Shown piece after piece: positions 8,555 to 17,830 of a stretch of DNA of 64,000 nucleotides. The first letter of the stretch is position 1; the number at the start of each line of letters is the position of its first letter. The notes under the pieces were generated by a model that worked only from the letters and a program-made list of their open reading frames with translations, was not told the DNA's origin and did not search any database. Source of the DNA: Pirellulales bacterium (GTDB lineage: Bacteria > Planctomycetota > Planctomycetia > Pirellulales > JAEUIK01); NCBI GenBank assembly GCA_019694455.1, contig JAIBBY010000009.1:42494-106493 (forward strand), in the 5' to 3' direction. Both the position numbers and the translations under genes were made by a program.

Positions 8555-9748
8555 ATGAAGATTCACGAGTACCAGGCCAAAGAACTACTCCGCAAGGCGG
8601 GAGTTCCCGTGCCGCGCAATATCGTCGCCACCACACCGGAGGCCGCCGCGGCGGCCTTTAAGGAGTTGGGCGGCAAGATCGCCGTCGTCAAATCGCAAAT
8701 CCACGCCGGCGGCCGCGGCAAAGGTAAGATCGAAGGCAGCGAGCAACGCGGCGTGCAACTGGTCAAAAGCGCCGATGAGGCCGCCACGGTCGCCAAGAAC
8801 CTGCTCGGCAAGTCGCTCGTCACCATCCAAACCGGCGCCGCCGGGCAGACCGTTCGCCAAGTGCTGGTCGAAGAAGGTTGCGACATCGCCCGCGAATTGT
8901 ACCTGGGCATCGTCGTCGACCGAGCCATCGCGGCCCCGGTGCTGATGGTCTCCAGCGAAGGTGGCATGGATATCGAAGAGGTTGCCGCCAAGACGCCGGA
9001 AAAGATCTTCCGCGAGCCGTTCGATGCCAATGCGGGCTTGCATAGCTTCCAGGCCCGCAAACTGGCGGTCCAACTGGGTCTGCGCGGCAACAGTATCCGC
9101 TCGGCCGAGAAGTTCATGCAGGGGCTCTGCCGACTGTTCTTGAATCTCGATTGCAGCTTGGTCGAAATCAATCCGTTGGTGGTCACGGGGGCAGGCGAGT
9201 TGATTGCCCTCGACGCCAAAATCACCTTTGACGACAACGCGCTGTTCCGCCACAAAGACCTGACCGAACTGCGCGACAAGGCCGAAGAAGAGCCGGCCGA
9301 AATTCGCGCCGCCGACGCTGGCCTGAGCTACGTGAAGCTCGAAGGCAATATCGGCTGTCTGGTCAACGGGGCCGGCTTGGCCATGGCCACCATGGACTTG
9401 ATCAAATTGCACGGCGGCAGCCCCGCCAACTTCCTGGATGTCGGCGGCGGCGCCAATGTCGATCAAGTGACCGAGGCGTTCCGCATCTTGCTCGCCGACA
9501 AAAACGTCAAGGCGGTGCTGGTCAACATCTTCGGCGGCATCATGCGCTGCACCACCATCGCCTCGGCCGTGGTCGAGGCCTATAAGAGCGTCGGCTTCAA
9601 TGTGCCGCTGGTCGTGCGACTCGAAGGCACCGAAGTCGAAGATGGCCGCAAGATGCTCGCCGCCAGTGGCGCCGACATCATCACGGCCACCGGACTGACC
9701 GACGCCGCCAAAAAAGTGGTGGCCGCCGCTGGCGGACAAGCCGCCTAG
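8555..9748 (+). CDS. sucC: Succinyl-CoA synthetase (ADP-forming), beta subunit
   Basis: With SucD this enzyme interconverts succinyl-CoA and succinate with formation of ATP in the citric acid cycle. The 397-residue protein starts with the hallmark [20 protein letters not shown], contains the ATP-grasp lysine stretch [27 protein letters not shown], and the C-terminal GGGANVDQV and [10 protein letters not shown] motifs that form the CoA-ligase domain. The ATG at 8555 was chosen over an upstream in-frame ATG at 8471 because family homology starts exactly there and the candidate -10 box at 8483 lies between. sucD follows after 37 bases. Confidence 0.97.
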   Translation: MKIHEYQAKELLRKAGVPVPRNIVATTPEAAAAAFKELGGKIAVVKSQIHAGGRGKGKIEGSEQRGVQLVKSADEAATVAKNLLGKSLVTIQTGAAGQTVRQVLVEEGCDIARELYLGIVVDRAIAAPVLMVSSEGGMDIEEVAAKTPEKIFREPFDANAGLHSFQARKLAVQLGLRGNSIRSAEKFMQGLCRLFLNLDCSLVEINPLVVTGAGELIALDAKITFDDNALFRHKDLTELRDKAEEEPAEIRAADAGLSYVKLEGNIGCLVNGAGLAMATMDLIKLHGGSPANFLDVGGGANVDQVTEAFRILLADKNVKAVLVNIFGGIMRCTTIASAVVEAYKSVGFNVPLVVRLEGTEVEDGRKMLAASGADIITATGLTDAAKKVVAAAGGQAA

Positions 9749-9785
9749 GCCATCGCGACTGACTCCAAATCAATACAGGATCAAC

Positions 9786-10664
9786 ATGAGCGTCCTCGTC
9801 AATAAGAACACCAAGGTCATTTGCCAAGGCATCACCGGCAAGGTGGGGCAATTCCACACCAAGGGCTGCCTGGCCTACGGCACCAAAATGGTCGGCGGCG
9901 TCACCCCCGGCAAACGGGGCGAGACGGTTGAAGGCCTGCCGGTCTTCGACACGGTGGCCGAGGCGGTGGATGAGACGGGCGCCGACGCCTCCATGATCTT
10001 CGTTCCCCCACCGTTCACCGCCGACGCCATTGTTGAGGCGATTGACGCGGGCATCCGCGTGGTGGTGGCGATCACCGAAGGCGTGCCAGTGCTCGATATG
10101 GCCCGCATCTACGATCGCGTGAAACGCAGCGAAAGCGTGCTGATCGGACCCAACTGCCCCGGCATCATCACGCCCGACGAGTGCAAGATTGGCATCATGC
10201 CGGGCTATATCCACAAGAAGGGCTCGGTCGGCATCGTCAGCCGTTCTGGCACGTTGACCTACGAGGCGGTGTTCCAAACCACCGGCCTCGGACTGGGCCA
10301 ATCGACCTGTATCGGCCTGGGCGGCGATCCGATTGTCGGCACGTCGTTCATCGACACCCTCAAGTGGTTCCAGGCCGATCCCGACACCAAGCAAATCTTG
10401 ATGATCGGCGAGATCGGCGGCAACGCTGAAGAGCAGGCCGCGCAGTACGTCAAAGAGCACGTCACCAAGCCGGTCGCCGCCTTTATCGCTGGCCGCACCG
10501 CTCCTCCCGGCAAACGCATGGGTCACGCCGGGGCGATCATCTCCGGGGGCAAAGGCACCGCCAACGAGAAGATCGCCGCGCTAGAAGCGGCCGGTATCGC
10601 CGTGGCCGAGAGCCCTGCCGACCTTGGGCAGGCCGTGCAGCGAGCCATCGAAAAGAAACGCTAG
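9786..10664 (+). CDS. sucD: Succinyl-CoA synthetase, alpha subunit
   Basis: The CoA-binding subunit of succinyl-CoA synthetase, which carries the phosphorylated histidine. The 292-residue protein opens with [20 protein letters not shown], the CoA-binding fold, and contains [10 protein letters not shown], the [10 protein letters not shown] stretch and a C-terminal [14 protein letters not shown] motif with the conserved His of the active site. Length fits the family. AGGA is seen before the ATG. It forms a two-gene unit with sucC; the small membrane gene at 10773 could be read through but has its own ribosome site. Confidence 0.97.
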   Translation: MSVLVNKNTKVICQGITGKVGQFHTKGCLAYGTKMVGGVTPGKRGETVEGLPVFDTVAEAVDETGADASMIFVPPPFTADAIVEAIDAGIRVVVAITEGVPVLDMARIYDRVKRSESVLIGPNCPGIITPDECKIGIMPGYIHKKGSVGIVSRSGTLTYEAVFQTTGLGLGQSTCIGLGGDPIVGTSFIDTLKWFQADPDTKQILMIGEIGGNAEEQAAQYVKEHVTKPVAAFIAGRTAPPGKRMGHAGAIISGGKGTANEKIAALEAAGIAVAESPADLGQAVQRAIEKKR

Positions 10665-10772
10665 TCCACCAATACGCCAGTCGCCGGCCTCCCGCGTGCT
10701 AGACTTGTCTGGCCGGTCCTCCGGCACGGCTGTCGCCGCGCCGTCAGCGCTGGCGCATTTGGGAGATTGGCG

Positions 10773-11015
10773 ATGCACCTGCTCTGGTTCTTGCTGATCG
10801 GTCTGGCTGCTGGTTGGCTCGCGGGCCAAATCATGAAGGGGGGCGGCTTCGGACTGGTCGGCGACCTCGTCGTCGGCGTCATTGGCGCGATGCTGGGCGG
10901 AGTGATCTTTCGCCTGTTGGGCATTGCCGCAGTCGGTATGTTGGGCAGTCTCATCATGGCCACCCTCGGCGCCGTGGTGCTGATCTTCTTGTTGCGGCAG
11001 ATCAAACGCGCGTAG
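10773..11015 (+). CDS. GlsB/YeaQ/YmgE family small membrane protein
   Basis: An 80-residue, almost wholly hydrophobic protein with about three membrane helices and Gly-rich turns. MHLLWFLLIGLAAGWLAGQI with MKGGGFGLVGDLVVGVIGAM matches the pattern of the transglycosylase-associated GlsB/YeaQ/YmgE family, which is linked to stress responses in several bacteria but has no firm biochemical role. A GGGAG Shine-Dalgarno lies seven bases before the ATG at 10773, which decides this start over a TTG six bases upstream. It sits 108 bases after sucD and about 270 bases before ftsK. Confidence 0.85.
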   Translation: MHLLWFLLIGLAAGWLAGQIMKGGGFGLVGDLVVGVIGAMLGGVIFRLLGIAAVGMLGSLIMATLGAVVLIFLLRQIKRA

Positions 11016-11282
11016 GGCGCAAACGCCTCTTGCTGTGCCCGCCGCGCTCGCCGGTTGTATCGATCCTGACCGTTGCGCCACCCGACCTGCGCGATGCTAG
11101 CCGCTTCGCCGGTTAGCGAAGCCCTGCGCCTCGGTGAACTTCTGCCGGCCACACGAAGAACATTTCTCGCGCCTCGTCGCCGCTGCCGAAATCAATAGAG
11201 ACAGCACGGACTGCACGCTGAGGGCACGGATCCGCCCACCCCCCTGCCGCGCCTGCGCGCGCGGCGCTCTGGCTTGTGGCGG

Positions 11283-14060
11283 ATGCACATGTTCGACGAG
11301 CGCTCTCTCAAGACCGACTTTGTCGCGATCCTGCTGTTGGCGGCCACCGCGTTTCTCGCGCTGGCCGTGTTCTCGTTCGACCCCGGCGATCCCCCCAGCC
11401 GGCTCGTCTATCCGGTCAATCAGCACGTGGCCAACATCTGCGGTCGCCTTGGCGCCGCCACGGCCTATGGGCTGTTTCAATGGCTTGGCGCCGGGGCCTA
11501 TTACTTCGTCCTTTCGGTCGGTTGCCTGGGCGGGTTTTTGCTGGTGCGGCCGCGCATCACCGAGCCACTGTTGCGCACCAGCGGTTGGCTGTTGTCGCTG
11601 ATCGGATTCACCACGTTGGCTGCCCTGGCGCTGCCGGGCCTGGCGCGCGGCACCGCGCTCGGCGGCGGCGGTTACCTTGGCGCCGCCATGCAAGGACTGC
11701 TGGAAGGCCATGTCGCCAGCGCCGGCGCCTACATCCTGGTGGTCAGCCTGATCGTCGGCGGTCTGCTGCTCTCCACCGACTATGTGCTGGTGCGCATCGT
11801 AGCGCTGCTCACCGGCCGCTCCACGCAATTGGCCGGGGCGGCGGTCAAGCGCGTGCCCGCGATGCTGCCGGCGCGGCGCCAACCGGCCGGCCTCAAGACC
11901 GATGTGGATAAGATCGAAATCGCCAGCAGCGACGGCGATGAGGAAGAGCACTCGCTCACCATCAAGCGCGGCGCCAAGAGCGCCGACGAAGAAGAAACGC
12001 CGCCAGCCGAAGCCGCCGCGCCCGACGCCAGCGCTCAGCCCGCGGGCGAAACCGAAGAAGCTCCCCAGACCGACGCGCCAGAGAACAACGAGAATGTGCG
12101 CGTCCGCCCGCACCGCAAGAGCGACCGCGACTCGGTCCACGAACAACTCGACGCCGCCAGCCGCGCCGAGGCGACCTTCGACTACGAGTTGCCGCCGTTG
12201 GACCTGTTGCTCGACGGCGAACCCTTCTCGTTCGAGGAGCAGGAGAAGGACGTTCGTCGCAAGGCCAAGATCCTGGAAAAGACCTTCGGCAACTTTGGCT
12301 TCAAGGTCAAAGTGGTCGAGGTCGAAACCGGGCCCGTCATCGCGCAGTTCGAGGTCGAACTGGAGGCGGGCCTGCGCCTCTCCAAGATCACCAGCCTGTC
12401 GGAAGACATCGCCATCGCCCTACGCGTGCCGAGCGTGCGCATCGTGGCGCCGATCCCCGGCAAAAACACCGTCGGCATCGAGGTTCCCAACGCCGAGCGG
12501 CAACTGGTCCGCCTCCGCGAGGTGATCGAGGAAGCCAACGGCAAGGCCAGCAAGATGCGGATCCCGATCTACCTCGGCAAGGACGTATCCGGCAAGCCGA
12601 TGGTGGCCGACCTGACCAGCCTGCCGCACTTGCTGATCGCCGGCCGCACCGGCACCGGCAAAAGCGTGTGCCTCAACACCATCATCATGTCGATCCTCAT
12701 GGCCCGTCGTCCCGACGACGTGCGGATGCTGCTCATCGACCCCAAAATGGTCGAGCTCAGCAGCTACATGAAGCTGCCCCACCTGATGCACCCGGTCGTC
12801 ACCGACATGCGCAAGGCCGAGGCGATCTTGGGCTGGGCGGTGGAAAAGATGGAAGAGCGCTACGCGCTATTGGCTCGCGCCGGCGTGCGCCACATCAGCG
12901 TTTACAACCAACTGGGCGCCGATGAACTGTACGAGCGTTTGGAGCCAGAGAACGAGGAAGAGCGCAAGCTCGTCCCCACGCACTTGCCGTACATCGTCAT
13001 TGTGGCCGACGAAATGGCCGACCTCATGATGACCGCCGCCAAAGAGGTGGAGGCGCACATTATTCGCCTCGCCCAAAAGAGCCGAGCGGTCGGCATCCAC
13101 CTGATTCTCGCCACGCAAAAGCCGACGGTCGACGTCATCACCGGCCTCATCAAGTCGAACCTGCCCGCCCGCATCTCGTTTCAGGTGGCCAGCCGCACCG
13201 ACAGCCGCGTGGTGCTCGATGAGATGGGCGCCGACAAACTGCTGGGCAACGGCGACATGCTGTTCCTCTGGCCGGGCACCAGCACCCTCATTCGCGGCCA
13301 AGGCGCCTACGTCAGCGACGACGAAATCAACCGCGTGGTCGACTTTGTCAGCACCGACGAGCCACAGTTTGTCCACGAACTGGTCAATCTCAAACCGGCC
13401 AACGCCGAGGGTGAGAAGTCGGGGCGCAAGGACCACAACGACGACCTCTACGATTCAGCGGTCGATCTGGTGATTCGCGAGGGGCGCGGCAGCGTCTCGT
13501 TGTTGCAGCGGGCGCTGGGCATCGGCTATGGCCGCGCGGCCCGGCTGATTGACTACATGGCCGAAGATGGCATCGTTGGCCAGTACGCCGGCTCGCAGGC
13601 CCGCGAAGTGCTCATCACGATCGAGCAGTGGCAGGAGATGTCGGGCGAAGGCGCCGATGACGAACCGGCGTCAAAACCGCGCCGGCCCAGCGGTGGTGGC
13701 GGCGGCAAACGGGCGCCGCAGACGATCACCGTCTCCACGCGTCGACCGAGCGACGAGTTTGAAGACGACGCGAGCGACGAAGAAGCGCTCGACGACGCCG
13801 AAGCCGAGGATGAGGAACCGGCCGCCCCCGCGCCGCCGCCGAAGAAGAAGCCCGCCCCCAAGCGGCTGGAGAAACCGGCCAAGGCCCGTGATTGGGCCGA
13901 TATCGAAGACGACATGGACGAGTTGGATGATGTCGTCGAGCAGGAGATGGCCTCGCGCGGGAGCGCGCCTGTCAGCAACGACGCCGACGATTGGGAAACC
14001 GCTCCCTGGGAAGACCAGGACGACGGCGAAGAGCCAGACCAAAAACGCCGCCGGGCGTAG
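11283..14060 (+). CDS. ftsK: DNA translocase FtsK/SpoIIIE family with acidic C-terminal tail
   Basis: A membrane-anchored hexameric DNA pump that moves chromosomal DNA during segregation and activates dimer resolution. About four N-terminal membrane helices (residues 10-180) are followed by an acidic linker, the alpha/beta motor domains with Walker A GRTGTGKSVCLN, Walker B VIVADEMADLMM and LATQKPTVDVITGLIKSN, and a winged-helix gamma domain (GRGSVSLLQRALGIGYGRAA) that reads orienting sequences. The start is ATG 11283 or 11289; a TTG at 11274 is less likely. A 139-residue tail after the gamma domain (13641-14057), rich in Asp, Glu, Pro and Lys, is unusual because most FtsK proteins end with gamma. 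Confidence 0.93.
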   Translation: MHMFDERSLKTDFVAILLLAATAFLALAVFSFDPGDPPSRLVYPVNQHVANICGRLGAATAYGLFQWLGAGAYYFVLSVGCLGGFLLVRPRITEPLLRTSGWLLSLIGFTTLAALALPGLARGTALGGGGYLGAAMQGLLEGHVASAGAYILVVSLIVGGLLLSTDYVLVRIVALLTGRSTQLAGAAVKRVPAMLPARRQPAGLKTDVDKIEIASSDGDEEEHSLTIKRGAKSADEEETPPAEAAAPDASAQPAGETEEAPQTDAPENNENVRVRPHRKSDRDSVHEQLDAASRAEATFDYELPPLDLLLDGEPFSFEEQEKDVRRKAKILEKTFGNFGFKVKVVEVETGPVIAQFEVELEAGLRLSKITSLSEDIAIALRVPSVRIVAPIPGKNTVGIEVPNAERQLVRLREVIEEANGKASKMRIPIYLGKDVSGKPMVADLTSLPHLLIAGRTGTGKSVCLNTIIMSILMARRPDDVRMLLIDPKMVELSSYMKLPHLMHPVVTDMRKAEAILGWAVEKMEERYALLARAGVRHISVYNQLGADELYERLEPENEEERKLVPTHLPYIVIVADEMADLMMTAAKEVEAHIIRLAQKSRAVGIHLILATQKPTVDVITGLIKSNLPARISFQVASRTDSRVVLDEMGADKLLGNGDMLFLWPGTSTLIRGQGAYVSDDEINRVVDFVSTDEPQFVHELVNLKPANAEGEKSGRKDHNDDLYDSAVDLVIREGRGSVSLLQRALGIGYGRAARLIDYMAEDGIVGQYAGSQAREVLITIEQWQEMSGEGADDEPASKPRRPSGGGGGKRAPQTITVSTRRPSDEFEDDASDEEALDDAEAEDEEPAAPAPPPKKKPAPKRLEKPAKARDWADIEDDMDELDDVVEQEMASRGSAPVSNDADDWETAPWEDQDDGEEPDQKRRRA

Positions 14061-14066
14061 TGTGCG

Positions 14067-15815
14067 CTACAGCGCCGGCAGCGCGGCCAGTCGCCGGTTG
14101 ATCTCGTCCAGCATCGCCTTGTAGCCCTCGCCCCCCACGCCGCCAAAGCGGCTCTGCAAGTCCGCGGCCGTCAAATCCTCGGGCAAGTCGGCGGCTGGCG
14201 GAAACAACTCGTCGATGTTCACCCCCCGCGCCAGTCGCGTCTGCACGCGCCGCGCGGCGGTGGCGTCGCGGGTGGCGGCCAAGGCCAGCCGCGTGCCCGC
14301 CGAGTTGGCCAACATGTCGGCGAACGAAAAGCCGCTGCCGCCTTGCGAATCTTCTTGTTCCTTCAAGAGCCCCACGCGGTCGCTGGTCGACTCGTTGGAC
14401 AACAGGGCCAAGGCGGCGCTGACATAAAAATGCCGCGTCCAATCGTGCCTGCCGCGCAGCGTGACCGTGTTGAGCAGCGGAGCGGCCTGCGCCTGCAAGG
14501 AGGAGTCGAACACCTCGCCCACAAATGGCTCCAGACGAGGATGCCCCAAGAGTATCGCCAGCGCGAACAGCGCAGCGCGGTTCTCCAGGATGGGATCGTT
14601 GGTCGCGCTGCGCTTGGCCGCCAGCGCGAACGCCGATTGCAATAGCCGGCCAAAGCGACTGTCATCGGCGGGAAGCTGCTTGTAGCCCGCGATCAGATGC
14701 CGCAGGTAGACGCCGGTTTCGAGCGACACATCGGGCCGCGACCATAAGAGCTGCGCCAGCGACGGCACAATCTGCCGGCTGAGCGCCCCCGGTTGAAACA
14801 CCACTTCAATCGCCCCCGGCTCCATCCGCACGCTATCGATCGCCTCGATGATCTGGCGTACTTGCGGGTCGTCCATCAGCATGGCGTGCAGTGTGCCCGA
14901 TAACAGCCGCAAGAGCAGTTGCGGCACATTGAGGCTGCCCACCTGCAGCCGTTTGAGCTCGAGCTCCAGATGACCATCGTCGACTTCAACTCGCCCCGCC
15001 ATGCGCACATTCAAGAATTTTCCTTCGGCCACGCGGTTGGGCATGGCCATCGATCCGTCGGCGGTGAACAGGGCCGGTTTGAAATGCGCGCGGCCTACGT
15101 GCGCTGCGCCCCCCCGACCGAGCGCCGAGTTGGCCAGCGCGCTGACTTCGGCGTCGCTAAGTTGCAAGCGACGCGGCTCGTTGCCCACCGTTCGCGTGTC
15201 GCGGATTCGCTGCGCAAGCAGGCGCTTGTCGGCCATGCTCATCGGGTCGGCGTCGATCTTCAGCGGTTCGGCGGCCAGCGTCATGCGCGCCGCCACCACA
15301 GCGCCAATGACTAGCGCAACGGCGATCAGGCCCAGCACCCCAACCGCCCAGACCAGCGGCCACCAACCGCGCAGCGCGGCGAAGCTGATTTTCGCTCCGG
15401 CCAAAAAGCAAACAAACGGCAACAGCAGCGTGCCCGGCCGCGGAAATTCGTTCCAGGCGATCGCCAGACAAACGCCGATGGTCGCCAATCCGAAAACACA
15501 CCAGCCCAGCCACGCCAGCACCGATTGCTGGCCATCGGCCCGACGTAACGCGGGCGGAGTCAACAGGCCTAGCACAAACGACAGGCCAAACACCACCAAC
15601 TCGCGCCGCGCCAGCCCGCGCAGCCAGGCGATCACCTCATCGGCATTTTGAAACGCCCAATCGACGGGCACATACGGCGCGGTGCGCGCCTGCCACGCGC
15701 GCACGAGCAGGTAGGCGACAAACAATGCCAACGCCGCCCGGCAACCCCACTCGCGCAGCGCCGACCACTGTGGCAATGGGTCGACATCGCTTTCGGCATC
15801 GGTGACGAGCGACAT
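14067..15815 (-). CDS. Polytopic membrane protein of unknown function
   Basis: A 582-residue protein I do not recognise. The first 180 residues contain about five hydrophobic helices. The middle region (residues 200-370) is soluble and rich in beta-strand-like segments, including LNVRMAGRVEVDDGHLELEL and VPQLLLRLLSGTLHAMLMDD. The C-terminal region has a distinctive RHDWTRHFYVSAALALL stretch and FSFADMLANSAGTRLALAAT. The layout suggests an N-terminal membrane domain with a large extracytoplasmic or cytoplasmic part. It converges on ftsK with only six bases between stops. No enzyme motif is visible. Confidence 0.7.
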   Translation of the reverse strand: MSLVTDAESDVDPLPQWSALREWGCRAALALFVAYLLVRAWQARTAPYVPVDWAFQNADEVIAWLRGLARRELVVFGLSFVLGLLTPPALRRADGQQSVLAWLGWCVFGLATIGVCLAIAWNEFPRPGTLLLPFVCFLAGAKISFAALRGWWPLVWAVGVLGLIAVALVIGAVVAARMTLAAEPLKIDADPMSMADKRLLAQRIRDTRTVGNEPRRLQLSDAEVSALANSALGRGGAAHVGRAHFKPALFTADGSMAMPNRVAEGKFLNVRMAGRVEVDDGHLELELKRLQVGSLNVPQLLLRLLSGTLHAMLMDDPQVRQIIEAIDSVRMEPGAIEVVFQPGALSRQIVPSLAQLLWSRPDVSLETGVYLRHLIAGYKQLPADDSRFGRLLQSAFALAAKRSATNDPILENRAALFALAILLGHPRLEPFVGEVFDSSLQAQAAPLLNTVTLRGRHDWTRHFYVSAALALLSNESTSDRVGLLKEQEDSQGGSGFSFADMLANSAGTRLALAATRDATAARRVQTRLARGVNIDELFPPAADLPEDLTAADLQSRFGGVGGEGYKAMLDEINRRLAALPAL

Positions 15816-16135
15816 GGAGGCGGAGATGAGCCTTGGGAACCGCGACTCGCCGGTTTCAACCTCCCAGATTAGCGCCTGGCGCAGTCCGCGTCGAGTGTAG
15901 GCTGTCGCAAAATTCAGGTAGACCGCAGAGACGCAGAGACGCGGAGGAAGTCAGTTTTTCCATTCTTCCATGCAAGCTCATTGCGATCGAGCCCGCATTT
16001 TGTTGTCGCTCCGGAGTGGGCTACTGGATTCACGCGCACCGCAAAGTCCAGCCTTTGCCCATATTCATCGTGAAAAAAAGGTGGCAGCCGCCCTCCCTCA
16101 AAGGTTAGCCTTGTCTCGGCGAAGGAGAAATACGA
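15816..16135 (+). other. Intergenic region holding the left end of a GxxExxY element
   Basis: About 320 bases without a convincing gene. It contains the leader of the divergent membrane protein at its left, and at 15921-15950 the repeat starting GACCGCAGAGACGCAGAGAC, which returns inverted at 16539-16568. The remainder up to 16135 is less GC-rich than its surroundings and ends in a GGAG site for the GxxExxY gene. Confidence 0.5.
15921..15950 (+). repeat. Left imperfect inverted repeat flanking the GxxExxY gene
   Basis: This 30-base stretch (beginning GACCGCAGAGACGCAGAGAC) matches the reverse complement of 16539-16568 with only a few mismatches. Similar CCGCAGAGACGC-type repeats are known to recur in many bacterial genomes next to GxxExxY genes. 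Confidence 0.75.
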
Positions 16136-16582
16136 ATGAACCGTTCAGCCGAAGCGACGCCGAGGGAAGACCGGATTACAGGGGACATCATTGGCGCCGC
16201 GATCGAAGTACATCGTGAACTCGGTCCAGGTCTGCTGGAATCGGCCTACGAGCAATGCCTATGTCATGAACTTTCGCTTCGTCAACTTCACTTTGAGCGA
16301 CAAGTCAGCCTGCCGGTGGCCTACAAAGGAGTGCGATTGGACTGTGGCTATCGGATGGATATCGTCGTTGAAAACGCAATCGTCGTCGAACTAAAGACGG
16401 TCGACAAACTGCTTTCGATCCACGACGCTCAATTGCTCACGTATCTGAAACTCTCCGGCCATTTGTTGGGATTGCTTTTGAACTTCCATGCCCCGGTCCT
16501 CAAAGACGGATTGAAACGAATCGCAAACAACTACCTTCTTCCCTCTGCGCCTCTGCGTCTCGGCGGTCGTTCCTCTTCTTGA
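16136..16582 (+). CDS. GxxExxY family protein
   Basis: A 148-residue protein of the GxxExxY family, related to PD-(D/E)XK nucleases by fold prediction in the literature but of unproven function. The naming motif is present as [13 protein letters not shown], preceded by [13 protein letters not shown]; the later [19 protein letters not shown] holds the D...ExK residues of a nuclease-like core, and [16 protein letters not shown] is typical of the C-terminus. The last 14 or so residues ([14 protein letters not shown]) are encoded by the right inverted repeat rather than by a conserved domain. GGAG lies nine bases before the ATG. It stands alone between unrelated genes, consistent with insertion. 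Confidence 0.9.
   Translation: MNRSAEATPREDRITGDIIGAAIEVHRELGPGLLESAYEQCLCHELSLRQLHFERQVSLPVAYKGVRLDCGYRMDIVVENAIVVELKTVDKLLSIHDAQLLTYLKLSGHLLGLLLNFHAPVLKDGLKRIANNYLLPSAPLRLGGRSSS
16539..16568 (-). repeat. Right imperfect inverted repeat flanking the GxxExxY gene
   Basis: The minus strand reads GACCGCCGAGACGCAGAGGC, matching the left repeat at 15921 with scattered mismatches and one added base. It overlaps the 3' end of the GxxExxY coding region, so the element could be about 650 bases long. Confidence 0.75.
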
Positions 16583-16606
16583 ATAGCGATACGGTAGGAC
16601 TTGTTC

Positions 16607-17170
16607 CTACGCCCGCGACAAGAACTCGCCGCTGCGGGTGTCGACCTTCACCATTTCCCCTTCCTTGAGGTACTCGGGCACTTGCACCACCAGCCCCGTC
16701 TCTAGCGTGGCCGGCTTGGTGCGGGCGTTGGCCGAGTTGCCCCGGGCAGACGGGTCGCACTGCGTCACCTTGAGCCCTACCGCCGCGGGCAGCGAGACGC
16801 CGACGCATTGATCGTTGTAGATCAGCGCCTGCACCCCTTCGAGTCGCTCGGTCAAATACTGCGCCTCGTCCTCGACGCTGTCGAGCGGCAACTCGTACTG
16901 GTTGTAGTCGACCAGGTCCATGAAGTGCAGGCTTGTGGGGTCGCTGTACAAGAACTGCACCGCCCGCTTCTCGAAATTGGCCTCTGGCAGCGACTCGCCG
17001 CCGCGCAGCGCGATATCGACTTTCTGCTTGGTGAGCAGATTCACGCACTTGTACTTGTAGATCATGCTCGCGCCGCGCGCCGAGGGGCTTTGCGCGAAGA
17101 CCGACTTCACCATGCAAGGAGCTTCGTTGTAAACCAACAGCGTGCCCGGCTTGATCTCTTTGGCGATCAT
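16607..17170 (-). CDS. efpL: Elongation factor P-like protein, YeiP/EfpL type
   Basis: A 187-residue three-domain EF-P paralogue that binds the ribosome and helps with difficult peptide bonds such as proline runs. Domain I has the loop QSPSARGASMIYKYK rather than the canonical PGKG loop of EF-P, so the loop tip appears to be Arg32. The C-terminal NARTKPATLETGLVVQVPEY also matches YeiP rather than EF-P. Thus it should not be assumed to carry the lysine modification of EF-P. It is the last of four minus-strand genes after proC and two small unknowns. Whether a canonical efp exists elsewhere in the genome cannot be judged here. Confidence 0.9.
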   Translation of the reverse strand: MIAKEIKPGTLLVYNEAPCMVKSVFAQSPSARGASMIYKYKCVNLLTKQKVDIALRGGESLPEANFEKRAVQFLYSDPTSLHFMDLVDYNQYELPLDSVEDEAQYLTERLEGVQALIYNDQCVGVSLPAAVGLKVTQCDPSARGNSANARTKPATLETGLVVQVPEYLKEGEMVKVDTRSGEFLSRA

Positions 17171-17246
17171 CTGCGCTAGTTCAATGGTTTCTTGGTGGAC
17201 GTCTCGGTTCGCGACATCCGCGATCCGACTTAGCGGCCGTCGCTCG

Positions 17247-17726
17247 TTAACGCAACAGCGCCCCCGACTGCGGGTCGATGCCGACGCCGTCGGTCAGGTC
17301 GGCCAGCGCCTCGAGCACCGCCAACAGCGCGCTGGGGTCGAGCATCTCGTCTTCGCCATCATCGTCGTCGGTCACCTGGGCAAAGTGCATGATGTCGAAC
17401 CGCGCGTTGCAGTGCTGGATGCCTTGAATGCGGCGGCGGTCGGCGGCGGTGTCGGCCGTGGCGCTCATCTCCTTGGCCAGGATCGCGGCCTGCTCCTCGA
17501 TCTCCTCGCCGGCGAGATAACTGATGTCGATCGCCGCGTAATCTTGCGGCGAGACGATCGTCATCGATTCAAAATCTCCTTCATCCGCCGCTTCGTGCGT
17601 GAACTGAAAGCGCCGGTTCAGGCCGACCAGCACGCGACGCAGCGCCTCGGCCCGCGGTCGCTTCTTGGCGTCGAACAACACAAAATAGGTCTCGCGCCAG
17701 CGATAATCATCCTGATCCAAACTCAT
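17247..17726 (-). CDS. Hypothetical acidic protein
   Basis: A 159-residue soluble protein starting MSLDQDDYRWRETYFVLFDA. The N-terminal half has a basic helix (KKRPRAEALRRVLVGLNRRF); the rest is acidic with an Asp/Glu run (VTDDDDGEDEM) near residue 125. No known domain or catalytic motif was recognised. The ATG at 17726 is preferred over upstream in-frame starts because the aromatic, charged opening looks like a true N-terminus. It lies 76 bases upstream of efpL and 104 bases downstream of the 79-residue gene. Confidence 0.6.
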   Translation of the reverse strand: MSLDQDDYRWRETYFVLFDAKKRPRAEALRRVLVGLNRRFQFTHEAADEGDFESMTIVSPQDYAAIDISYLAGEEIEEQAAILAKEMSATADTAADRRRIQGIQHCNARFDIMHFAQVTDDDDGEDEMLDPSALLAVLEALADLTDGVGIDPQSGALLR

Positions 17727-17830
17727 GGCAACCATCCTTTTCCAGCCATGCGACGCGGCGAATCGCTCGGCGGCAAAATCCGTGGCGTCGAGCGCTGATC
17801 GGGTCTTGTCGCGTTGCAAAACGCGTCGCG

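Noticed and set aside
8585..9739. A 384-codon minus-strand frame opposite sucC
   Set aside because: sucC is certain on the plus strand, and the opposite frame has no domain and the composition of a shadow.
11016..11282. Possible tRNA or small RNA in the gap before ftsK
   Set aside because: No cloverleaf, conserved TPsiC-like segment or clear terminator could be found on either strand.
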